NCBI RefSeq assembly: GCF_018614975.1
Contig: NZ_JAGGNR010000047.1
Location: 1 to 64,000 of the forward strand
From: Paenibacillus polymyxa
GTDB lineage: Bacteria > Bacillota > Bacilli > Paenibacillales > Paenibacillaceae
Direction: 5' to 3'
DNA: 64,000 bases
Of this stretch, positions 49,707 to 56,851 are shown in pieces. A program made the position numbers and the translations under genes. Numbering within the stretch: the first letter of the stretch is position 1; each line of letters begins with the position of its first letter. Under the pieces are notes generated by a model, which was not told the origin of the DNA, did no database searches, and saw only the letters and a program-made list of their open reading frames with translations.

Positions 49707-50396
49707 CTACTGTCGAGCCACGCCTAAATTCTTCTCCAAATACGCCGCAAGCAATGCCAGCGGGTTATGGATCGGCATACCGCGACCTACTGTAACCTGT
49801 GCAGCTGCGGGAGCCATAGATAGTTGAGCTGCCACTACCGTTTTACCCGGATGCTGCTCAGCAATCTGCTGTAAGCCTTCATGTACAGCTTCAAGATACC
49901 CTTGCTGATCTCCTCGCATGATCAACTCAAATGTCCCAGGGATGCACACCGCTTCCGTCTGAGATGTCTGGGAAACGTGTAGTTTCACATCCTCATCCTC
50001 TTGCTGTAATGCCTGATTCAACCGTGCCATCGTGCCTTCAACGGTTGCCGGGTTGGTGAATGCGATTATGTAATCTCCCGGTACTCGCCGCATCTCCTGC
50101 AATAACGGATCATCTATGCCGATCACAGGCACAGGGACCTGTATGGCTTCCTGCTCCAGTACTGCCGCAAACAGGGTACACGTGACCAGAATGGCATCGG
50201 TATGACACTCGGCGATCCATTGGAGCGTCTGAGCTACCTTCTTGTGAATGACGACCTCGGAAAAGTCAGCGTCATGTTTAAGACGGTCCAGACCTGGATC
50301 GACGTAATGAACCAATTCAACCTCATAAGGAGCAAGCGTCTCTTCAATTAAGGCGATGTTGGAATAATGAGCGTGAAAACAACCAATGGTGATCAT
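49707..50396 (-). CDS. Asp/Glu racemase-superfamily protein
   Basis: A 229-residue protein of the Asp/Glu/hydantoin racemase fold. The first active-site Cys is in TDAILVTCTLFAAVLEQ; a second-half Cys appears only as AVCIPGTFEL, not at the usual place, where the sequence reads VVAAQLSMAP. It may therefore be a single-Cys member (isomerase or decarboxylase-like) rather than a true racemase. Start with AAAAGGGGACTTAGC upstream. It is the last minus-strand gene before the type I toxin locus. Confidence 0.78.
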   Translation of the reverse strand: MITIGCFHAHYSNIALIEETLAPYEVELVHYVDPGLDRLKHDADFSEVVIHKKVAQTLQWIAECHTDAILVTCTLFAAVLEQEAIQVPVPVIGIDDPLLQEMRRVPGDYIIAFTNPATVEGTMARLNQALQQEDEDVKLHVSQTSQTEAVCIPGTFELIMRGDQQGYLEAVHEGLQQIAEQHPGKTVVAAQLSMAPAAAQVTVGRGMPIHNPLALLAAYLEKNLGVARQ

Positions 50397-50505
50397 GTGC
50401 TAAGTCCCCTTTTACAGTTCGTATATGTCATGAATCTCGTAGATATTTAAACCATTATAGAAACATGCCTGAGGACTGTACAGTCGTTTATTGCTCAACG
50501 CCAAT

Positions 50506-50539
50506 AACCGCCCTTCCGCCAAGTTGCGGAAAGACGGTT
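50506..50539. other. Hairpin without T tract
   Basis: AACCGCCCTTCCGC (50506-50519) and GCGGAAAGACGGTT (50526-50539) pair with two mismatches. There is no T tract on either side, so it is not a standard terminator. It lies between the 55-residue gene and the racemase-like gene on the minus strand. Confidence 0.5.
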
Positions 50540-50575
50540 GATAACCGGAGTCGAATAAGGGTCCGGTGTCCATTT

Positions 50576-50743
50576 TTATCTAAGGGAAGGAGAAGCATTT
50601 TTCTTCGCCATTTTTTGCTGCAGAATTTCATGAAAGGATAGGCCTTGAGTGTTCTCATTCTCCTTTTTGGGAGCAGTGGTCGCCGTGTTGCGCGGATATT
50701 GGTGGTGGTACGGGATCATTTGCTGAATAGGCATGCGGATCAT
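50576..50743 (-). CDS. Small hypothetical protein (55 residues)
   Basis: A 55-residue frame starting MIRMPIQQMIPYHHQYPRNT and ending in an amphipathic helix (GLSFHEILQQKMAKKNA). The ATG has an excellent AAAGGAGGAACC ribosome site, and the composition is protein-like (no rare-codon pattern), so I take it as real. The segment SFHEILQQKM resembles the short linear motif found in some flagellar-operon proteins, but that is too little to assign function. It lies alone, upstream of the racemase-like gene on the same strand. Confidence 0.65.
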   Translation of the reverse strand: MIRMPIQQMIPYHHQYPRNTATTAPKKENENTQGLSFHEILQQKMAKKNASPSLR

Positions 50744-51141
50744 CTTGGTTCCTCCTTTAAAGCATGTTAAATATGCAATTAATATGATGTAATACAGGTT
50801 ATGTATTTCGACTGTTTATGTTTCCTGATGCACTTATAGGTACATATGACTTGTTAGACGAAATAGAAGGGTGTAAGGCGTAATTCCAATTGGATTGTAG
50901 TGATTTTACCCGGTTTTAAGGAGATGTAAACGTTTTTAGGGAAATTCAGGAGGAAAGGACCTGATATGAAAGGTTTGATATGGGAGGATCGAATCGGTTG
51001 TTATGTGAATAGTCCTAATTTTAAGGAAGTCAATGGTATCCGCATATGAGGCATATTATCTGGTTAAATGATGCAAATCATGCTAACTAACTTGGTACCA
51101 TGGTCGGGTTGTTTAGGTGGTAATGTAGTTCCGGATATAAC
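50744..51141. other. Intergenic region
   Basis: About 400 bases. A 27-codon plus-strand frame (50967-51050, starting MKGLIWEDRIG) has AGGAGG 12 bases upstream, too far to be convincing. No other gene, repeat or promoter is supported. Confidence 0.4.
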
Positions 51142-51168
51142 AAAAAAACTGCCGAGTGTACTCGGCAG
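51142..51168 (-). terminator. Terminator of the zinc-ribbon/effector-binding gene
   Basis: CTGCCGAG (51149-51156) and CTCGGCAG (51161-51168) with a TGTA loop; on the minus strand it is followed by a run of seven T. Confidence 0.88.
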
Positions 51169-51232
51169 CTTGCGTGATATGAAGAAGGACGCGAGGAAAC
51201 TTTGATCCTGTCTGAGGTGTATAGTGTTGGCT

Positions 51233-52051
51233 TTATCTACTTTGTCGAACAGCGATGTATATATCCACTTGTACACTTTCGGGATTCAGGCTGCGTTCAT
51301 CATATAACTCAAAATCCCCGGTGAACGTACGATCGCTTTGTTTATCCCATGCCCACACGGCTCCCCAAGCTTCGTGAGCAACCTCTGCCATCGGTCCTTT
51401 TCTGGAAGTGAATACGGCGTAAGTTGCAGGAGGGAGTAGAATGTCGTCCAATCCTTCAGGCAATGATTCGTTCGGACTTACCTCATGCCCTACCAGTATG
51501 GTGTATTCTCCGGTTATGCCATCGGTGTAATTCGTGTAACAGCCATAGCGGGCAGCTTCGGGTCCAGGGAGGTGCTCTGAGGCAAAATAATTGTTCCAGA
51601 GTTCCTGAATACAGCCTTTGCCACTCATCTCAATGGCATTGGTTGTACGGGCGGATACGCCGGCAAGACGTTTGCTGGGGAGCGTGACATAACGAACGGG
51701 CTGGGCAGATAACGATTGGATTGTTGTAACCTGACCCGGTATAGCAGAAGTGGTAGATTTTTCTGCCAGAGATTCGGCATGTTGTTCCGTTGTATTTGTG
51801 CGCCAACGCTTCAAAAAAGGAAGCTGGTTACGGAGCATCGAACGAGCGGATTCCTCGTCCATGCCCTCGTCCTTCAGAATGGCAGTGCACATCTCCGTCA
51901 TGCCCTCGAGTGAAATACCGGGCTGCTCAAACTTACCCTCTTTGTAACAATAGATACAGTACTCACGGGTTGTGCTTCCATCTGCTTCCGTTCCGAATTG
52001 GGCAGGTGCTGTGAGCGGCATGCCGCAGCTTTGACATACAGTGACGTTCAT
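51233..52051 (-). CDS. Zinc-ribbon plus GyrI-like effector-binding protein
   Basis: A 272-residue two-domain protein. The N-terminal ~85 residues are a putative zinc ribbon (zinc-ribbon_12/DUF-type): VCQSCGMPL and YCIYCYKEG give two C-x2-C knuckles, then a helix EGMTEMCTAILKDEGM. The C-terminal ~155 residues are an AraC/GyrI-type effector-binding domain (YVTLPSKRLAGVSART, then EYTILVGHEV and YAVFTSRKGPMAEVAHEAWGAVWAW), as found in stand-alone drug-binding regulators. There is no DNA-binding helix-turn-helix, but a WYL regulator is encoded 73 bases upstream. ATG at 52051 with GGAGGAACC. Confidence 0.87.
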   Translation of the reverse strand: MNVTVCQSCGMPLTAPAQFGTEADGSTTREYCIYCYKEGKFEQPGISLEGMTEMCTAILKDEGMDEESARSMLRNQLPFLKRWRTNTTEQHAESLAEKSTTSAIPGQVTTIQSLSAQPVRYVTLPSKRLAGVSARTTNAIEMSGKGCIQELWNNYFASEHLPGPEAARYGCYTNYTDGITGEYTILVGHEVSPNESLPEGLDDILLPPATYAVFTSRKGPMAEVAHEAWGAVWAWDKQSDRTFTGDFELYDERSLNPESVQVDIYIAVRQSR

Positions 52052-52124
52052 GATTGGTTCCTCCTTGTATATGTACAGATTGAATATAACTGAAGTATAC
52101 GGGGAGGAACTGGACAGCTGTCTG

Positions 52125-53075
52125 TCAGGTTTGAGTCGGGGAGATATAATTTTGTACAATTTGCTCCGCGATACGGCATATCTCGTCCCGAATATGTTGA
52201 GGTTCCAATACTTCAATGTCCGCGCCGAAGCCCAGAATGAACCCATATAACCACGCATCCTCTGGAAAAGCAACCTGGCTGATATAATACCCAGTCCCAT
52301 CAGGGATGACGTTCTCGATCCCAAACCATTCTTCCGCAATATGACGGACGCGAGGATGGAATTTCAAGGTTAACTTAGCTTGATTGTCTGGACGGCTCCA
52401 TTCCTGTTGCCAGGGTCTGTCCTGTGGGTTGATGACTTTACGCTCGAAGTGCTCATTAGCAAGCGTGACATCTTGCATGCGCACAAGCTTGAACATGCGA
52501 AATTGATTCCGCTCGTGACAAAAAGCATACAGGTACCAGGAATGCTTCTTGAGTACGATGGTATGAGGGTCGGCAGTTCGGTGAGTCTGGATACCTTCCG
52601 CACTGCAGTAGGTAAAGGTTACGGGTCGCAATTGATCCATACCTTGTTCGATAAGTTCAAGCTTGATTTTTAGCGCTTCGGGATGCGTCCAGGTTGAATA
52701 ATCAACGATGAATCGATTGGTATTGGCCTGAAAATCGTCATTTTTGGATTCAGGTACGATGCTACTGAGTTTTTCGACCAGAAGCTCACGCGCCGCATTA
52801 GCATGGGAGGTGGATACACTGCGAAGTGCAGTGACGATGGAAGCGAGGTCCTTGTCTGTTAATACGTTTCGATCCAGACGGTAGCCCTCTGCCAGACCAA
52901 TCCCGCCGCTTGCCCCCTGATACGTCACCACAGGGATGCCTGCTTGACCTAGTGTATCGATGTCCCGATAGATGGTCCGGATCGATACTTCGAACATATC
53001 TGCCAAGTCTTTGGCTTGTACCCGTCCACGATTGATTAGCAGCACTACGATGGCTAATAAACGCTCCAGTTTCAT
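52125..53075 (-). CDS. YafY-type WYL-domain transcriptional regulator
   Basis: A 316-residue regulator with an HTH_11 winged helix (LLAIVVLLINRGRVQAKDLADMFEVSIRTIYRDIDTLGQAGIPVVTYQGASGGIGLAEGYRLD) and a C-terminal WYL domain (LKKHSWYLYAFCHERNQFRMFKLVRM). WYL domains often bind nucleic acids or small ligands and control stress operons. It is transcribed toward the zinc-ribbon/effector-binding gene and probably forms an operon with it. AAAGGAATCC precedes the ATG. Confidence 0.92.
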   Translation of the reverse strand: MKLERLLAIVVLLINRGRVQAKDLADMFEVSIRTIYRDIDTLGQAGIPVVTYQGASGGIGLAEGYRLDRNVLTDKDLASIVTALRSVSTSHANAARELLVEKLSSIVPESKNDDFQANTNRFIVDYSTWTHPEALKIKLELIEQGMDQLRPVTFTYCSAEGIQTHRTADPHTIVLKKHSWYLYAFCHERNQFRMFKLVRMQDVTLANEHFERKVINPQDRPWQQEWSRPDNQAKLTLKFHPRVRHIAEEWFGIENVIPDGTGYYISQVAFPEDAWLYGFILGFGADIEVLEPQHIRDEICRIAEQIVQNYISPTQT

Positions 53076-53159
53076 ATGTATGGATTCCTTTCATTGGTTT
53101 ATCTGTTGGATTCAAATATGTTATAATGCCCAGCATCACACATAGGAGTGGAATAAGCA

Positions 53160-53855
53160 ATGAAGCGAATTACGATTCTGATCGCAGACGATGAAGTTGA
53201 GATCGCTGATCTGGTTGCTTTACATTTACAAAAAGAAGGATATCACACCATCAAGGCCTTTGACGGGAAGGCGGCGGTTCAAGCTGTTCAGACTCAAGCG
53301 ATAGATTTGGCGATTCTGGACATTATGATGCCTGGCATGGATGGGTATGAGGTGACCCGTAAAATTCGGGAGCAGCATCATTTACCGATCATTTTCCTGA
53401 GTGCCAAAACGTCAGATATGGACAAAATTACGGGGCTTGTGATGGGTGCGGACGATTATATGACTAAACCGTTTAATCCGATGGAGCTTGTTGCCCGGGT
53501 TAACTCCCAGTTACGTCGTTCGCTGCAATTCAGCCAGTCTGCGCCTGTGCAGAGGTCCATTCTGGAGAAAGGTGGGCTCATCATCACGCCAGATCAACAT
53601 CGCGTTACACTCTACGGCAAACCAGTGGAACTAACACCGAAGGAGTTTGACATTTTGTATCTGCTCGCGAGCCACCCCAAGCAGGTGTTCAGTGCCGAAA
53701 GCATCTTTGAACAGGTGTGGGGAGAAGCGTATTATGAGAGCGGGAATACGGTAATGGTCCACATTCGTACCCTGCGCAAAAAGCTGGGAGAAGATGTGAA
53801 CAAGAACAAGTTTATCAAAACCATTTGGGGTGTGGGGTACACGTTTAATGACTAA
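53160..53855 (+). CDS. OmpR/PhoB-type response regulator, VanR-like
   Basis: A 231-residue regulator: receiver domain with the acidic pocket IADDEVE, phosphorylated Asp54 (LAILDIMMPGMDG) and Lys in DDYMTKPFNP, then an OmpR-type winged helix (VELTPKEFDILYLLASHPKQVFSAESIFEQVWG, VMVHIRTLRKKLGED). It overlaps the kinase gene by 8 bases. Downstream vanY- and vanZ-like genes and the sequence style suggest the VanR group, which responds to cell-wall stress or glycopeptides. Confidence 0.93.
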   Translation: MKRITILIADDEVEIADLVALHLQKEGYHTIKAFDGKAAVQAVQTQAIDLAILDIMMPGMDGYEVTRKIREQHHLPIIFLSAKTSDMDKITGLVMGADDYMTKPFNPMELVARVNSQLRRSLQFSQSAPVQRSILEKGGLIITPDQHRVTLYGKPVELTPKEFDILYLLASHPKQVFSAESIFEQVWGEAYYESGNTVMVHIRTLRKKLGEDVNKNKFIKTIWGVGYTFND

Positions 53856-54936
53856 ACGAAGAAGTTTTCGTACAACCATGATTATGTTGTTAGGGTTAAG
53901 CATGCTTGCCTCTGGCGCAATTACCTATGGGATTTACAAGCTTTTACAAGCCTATTATTCGGGTGTCCGTGCAGAAGATCAGCTCGCTGAATATCGTCAT
54001 TTTATGAAAAGCATTGGAGATATCTATTTCTTCCTGATCTTATTCATTCCACTCGCCATTCTATTTTTCTTCTGGTTTACCAAGCCCTACGCGACGTATT
54101 TCAAGGATATTTCTACAGGGATCAGGCATTTGGCCAATGGAGACTTTCAGCATCGTGTGCAGATCTCCTCGAAGGATGAGTTAGGTACAATTGCGGAGGA
54201 TGTGAACCTGGCAAGTGAGAAGTTAAGGGAAGCGGTGAAACGAGGGGATTTTGCTGAAAATAGTAAGGACCAGCTTGTCGTCAATCTGGCCCATGACCTG
54301 CGAACACCGCTGACGTCTGTGCTTGGATATTTGGATCTGCTCATGAAGGATGATCAGCTAACGGAGGAGCAGGTGCGGCACTTTACATCGATTGCATTCA
54401 CCAAATCACAGCGTCTGGAGAAGCTGATTGATGATTTGTTCGAAATTACTCGCATGAACTATGGCATGCTGCCTATAAACAAGACACAGCTGGATCTTAG
54501 CGAACTGCTGAAGCAGATGAACGAAGAACTCTATCCTGTATTTGAAAAGAATCATCTCATCACCCGACTAAAAATAGACACTGACCTTACGGTCTCCGGT
54601 GATGGTGAGTTGCTGGCTCGTGTGTTCGAGAATCTGCTGATTAACGCTGCAAGGCATGGCAAGGATGGCATGTACGTAGATATTAACGGACATCGTGATG
54701 CAGAACAGATCATTATTCAGGTGATTAACTATGGTGGACATATTCGTCCAGAGGAATTGCCGCATATCTTCGATATGTATTACACCGGAGATCGCGCTCG
54801 GACCCCCCAGGAGGGTGGGACAGGCCTTGGCTTATTTATTGCACGCAATATAGTGGAACAGCATGACGGGACGATTTCGGCCCAGAGTGATGTGGTACGG
54901 ACGTTATTCGAAGTTCGTTTGCCCGTATCTCAATGA
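53848..54936 (+). CDS. Sensor histidine kinase, VanS-like
   Basis: A 362-residue kinase with two transmembrane helices (~9-33 and ~59-77) around a short ~25-residue outer loop, a HAMP domain (~80-130), HisKA with His149 in LVVNLAHDLRTPLTSVLGYLDLL, and HATPase with NLLINAARHGKDG and GGTGLGLFIARNIVE. The short extracytoplasmic loop is typical of VanS proteins that sense the membrane or wall. The start overlaps the response regulator stop. Confidence 0.92.
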   Translation: MTKRRSFRTTMIMLLGLSMLASGAITYGIYKLLQAYYSGVRAEDQLAEYRHFMKSIGDIYFFLILFIPLAILFFFWFTKPYATYFKDISTGIRHLANGDFQHRVQISSKDELGTIAEDVNLASEKLREAVKRGDFAENSKDQLVVNLAHDLRTPLTSVLGYLDLLMKDDQLTEEQVRHFTSIAFTKSQRLEKLIDDLFEITRMNYGMLPINKTQLDLSELLKQMNEELYPVFEKNHLITRLKIDTDLTVSGDGELLARVFENLLINAARHGKDGMYVDINGHRDAEQIIIQVINYGGHIRPEELPHIFDMYYTGDRARTPQEGGTGLGLFIARNIVEQHDGTISAQSDVVRTLFEVRLPVSQ

Positions 54937-55035
54937 GGGCTAACGTCAAATTTAAGAAAAACTTTAAAAATGCCCTGCTTTTTCTTTAACTTGTTTTGTC
55001 TATCCTTGATGTATGAGGCAGAAGGAGGAACAAGC

Positions 55036-55899
55036 ATGAAAAAGTGGGGCTTTTTAATATGTATCGTTTTGATCGGATATATCGTTACACAATCACCAGG
55101 ATGGCTTCAGCAGAAGGATGAATTGCCCATCGAGATTCAGAATACGCGCGAAAGTCCCGCAGGTTATACGGTATCTGTCACGGGAAATATTCAGGATCAG
55201 GTACATAAGGGGAACTTGTTACTGGTTAATAAGCAATACCCCATTGGGGCGGAAGGGGTTCAATCCGATATTGTATATATAGCGGATGAGGATGAGCTGC
55301 TTCGTGGATATGGAATACTGGATCAGAAAATCATGTTATCCCGGGAGGTGGCACAGGAGTTTCAGAAGATGGTGGAAGCTGCAGGCGAAGAGGGAGTCAG
55401 ATATTTTCTCGTCAGCAGTGGATACAGGGACTTTGCGAAGCAGGACGAGTTATATCAGGAAAAGGGTTCAGACTATGCACTTCCTGCGGGACACAGTGAG
55501 CACAATCTTGGGTTATCCCTGGATATCGGCTCCAGCCTGGCGGCGATGAATGAAGCACCAGAGGGTGCCTGGCTGGAGAAGAATGCATGGGAATACGGAT
55601 TTATTCTGCGTTATCCAAAGGATAAAGTGCGCATAACGGGCATTCAGTATGAACCATGGCACTTTCGATATGTAGGGCTGCCGCACAGTGCTGTTATGCA
55701 TAAGAATAATCTGGTGCTGGAAGAGTATCTCGATTTGCTAAAAGAAAAAGAGAACATTACTGTGGAAGTGGAAGAAGAGGAGTATCATATCCGCTATTAC
55801 AAGGCCACCCGAGATACGACCGTTTACATACCTGAGCACGGCCAAACTGAGATATCGGGTGATAACATGGATGGCATCATCGTCACCGTAAAGAAATAA
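55036..55899 (+). CDS. VanY-type D-Ala-D-Ala carboxypeptidase
   Basis: A 287-residue peptidase with an N-terminal membrane anchor (WGFLICIVLIGYIVTQSPG) and a VanY/LAS metallopeptidase domain. The zinc ligands are His and Asp in GHSEHNLGLSLDIG and the later His in EPWHFRYVG; SSGYRDFAKQDELYQEKGSDYALPAGHSE is diagnostic. It trims the terminal D-Ala from peptidoglycan stem peptides. A ~50-residue C-terminal strand-rich tail follows. Start at 55036 with GGAGGAAC. It is 100 bases after the VanS-like gene. Confidence 0.9.
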   Translation: MKKWGFLICIVLIGYIVTQSPGWLQQKDELPIEIQNTRESPAGYTVSVTGNIQDQVHKGNLLLVNKQYPIGAEGVQSDIVYIADEDELLRGYGILDQKIMLSREVAQEFQKMVEAAGEEGVRYFLVSSGYRDFAKQDELYQEKGSDYALPAGHSEHNLGLSLDIGSSLAAMNEAPEGAWLEKNAWEYGFILRYPKDKVRITGIQYEPWHFRYVGLPHSAVMHKNNLVLEEYLDLLKEKENITVEVEEEEYHIRYYKATRDTTVYIPEHGQTEISGDNMDGIIVTVKK

Positions 55900-55927
55900 C
55901 AGGGCAACACAAGGGAGGCAAAACAAC

Positions 55928-56488
55928 ATGAAGCACAACAACCAGAAGAAAAACAAATATTACATCCTTTGGATTGCCGTTTTCATTATCTATTTATATC
56001 TAGTGACGAAGATAATTCTGTTCAAAGGAAGTGCTGTCGACTTGGAAATTGTGAAGGTTCGACTTATCGCATTCTTGCAACAACCGGATCTGATCCATAC
56101 GCGAACCGTCAACCTGACACCATTTCAGGAAATTTCACGAGACTGGAACAGTCTGTCGTTACATCGTCCGGGTACCGCAATTCATCTGGTAGGCAATATA
56201 CTGGCCTTTATCCCACTGGGCATCTTCATTCCTGTTTTGACGGGCAATAAATTATTCTCTGGAATAAAGGTATTCCTGCTGTCCCTGCTGCTCAGTCTGG
56301 GCTATGAAGTGACACAGCTGTTGACTGGCATGGGCATATTCGATGTGGATGATCTGATGCTTAATACACTCGGCGGATTGATTGGATATATTGTTTTCAC
56401 TATGGCTATGGGTCTGAAAAAGGTGTTGTCGGGAGGAGAATCCCGCGTGACGACGAAAAAGTTAAATTCTAAGGAAAGTCATGTGTAA
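55928..56488 (+). CDS. VanZ family membrane protein
   Basis: A 186-residue membrane protein with four to five helices and the VanZ motifs NLTPFQEISRDWNSL, HLVGNILAFIPLGIFIPVL, SLLLSLGYEVTQLLTGMGIFDVDDLMLNTLGGLIGYIVF. VanZ proteins confer low-level teicoplanin resistance by an unclear route. Ribosome site AGGGAGG before the ATG, 28 bases after vanY-like. Confidence 0.93.
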   Translation: MKHNNQKKNKYYILWIAVFIIYLYLVTKIILFKGSAVDLEIVKVRLIAFLQQPDLIHTRTVNLTPFQEISRDWNSLSLHRPGTAIHLVGNILAFIPLGIFIPVLTGNKLFSGIKVFLLSLLLSLGYEVTQLLTGMGIFDVDDLMLNTLGGLIGYIVFTMAMGLKKVLSGGESRVTTKKLNSKESHV

Positions 56489-56501
56489 GGAGGAGAAGAA
56501 C

Positions 56502-56711
56502 TTGATTATAATGGCTGTACTGTTCATTAGCGCAGGGCTAATGTTTCTCATGTATCCACACAAGGCAACGGATGCTTCGGAAAAACAGATTACGGAGCGA
56601 GTGATCATGTCGAGATGGGTCGGAGGCTCGCTTATTATCATGTCATCTCTGTTTCTGATTATGGGTTCACTACAACTGTTGGATCAAGTCTCACATCATA
56701 TTGGACATTAA
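56502..56711 (+). CDS. Small membrane protein of the VanZ operon
   Basis: A ~69-residue protein with two hydrophobic helices (MAVLFISAGLMFLMYP and VGGSLIIMSSLFLIMGSLQLL) separated by a charged loop. I do not know its family. A TTG at 56502 is preferred since AAGGAGG lies 8 bases upstream; an ATG at 56511 would serve as well. Its likely role is accessory to the wall-stress operon; that is inference from position only. Confidence 0.7.
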   Translation: MIIMAVLFISAGLMFLMYPHKATDASEKQITERVIMSRWVGGSLIIMSSLFLIMGSLQLLDQVSHHIGH

Positions 56712-56774
56712 AAGGAAGTTGGATTGAAAATTGATTTTTAAATGTATCCCGATTATAGGAAAGCAAAGCAAACA

Positions 56775-56815
56775 AAGCTCCCCGCCACGTGCTGATTGCA
56801 CGTAATAGGGAGCTT
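56775..56815 (-). terminator. Terminator of acnA
   Basis: AAGCTCCC (56775-56782) and GGGAGCTT (56808-56815) with an internal ACGTG/CACGT stem; on the minus strand it is followed by TGTTTGCTTTGC. Confidence 0.75.
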
Positions 56816-56851
56816 CGCTGTATAACTTCATCACATTAATGATTTATATCA

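Noticed and set aside
50967..51050. 27-codon plus-strand frame MKGLIWEDRIG...
   Set aside because: The AGGAGG is 12 bases from the ATG and the peptide has no recognisable feature; it may be chance.
53160..56711. Complete vancomycin-resistance cluster
   Set aside because: vanH, vanA/B and vanX are absent and the nearby ligase is of D-Ala-D-Ala type, so only a regulator/accessory set is present.
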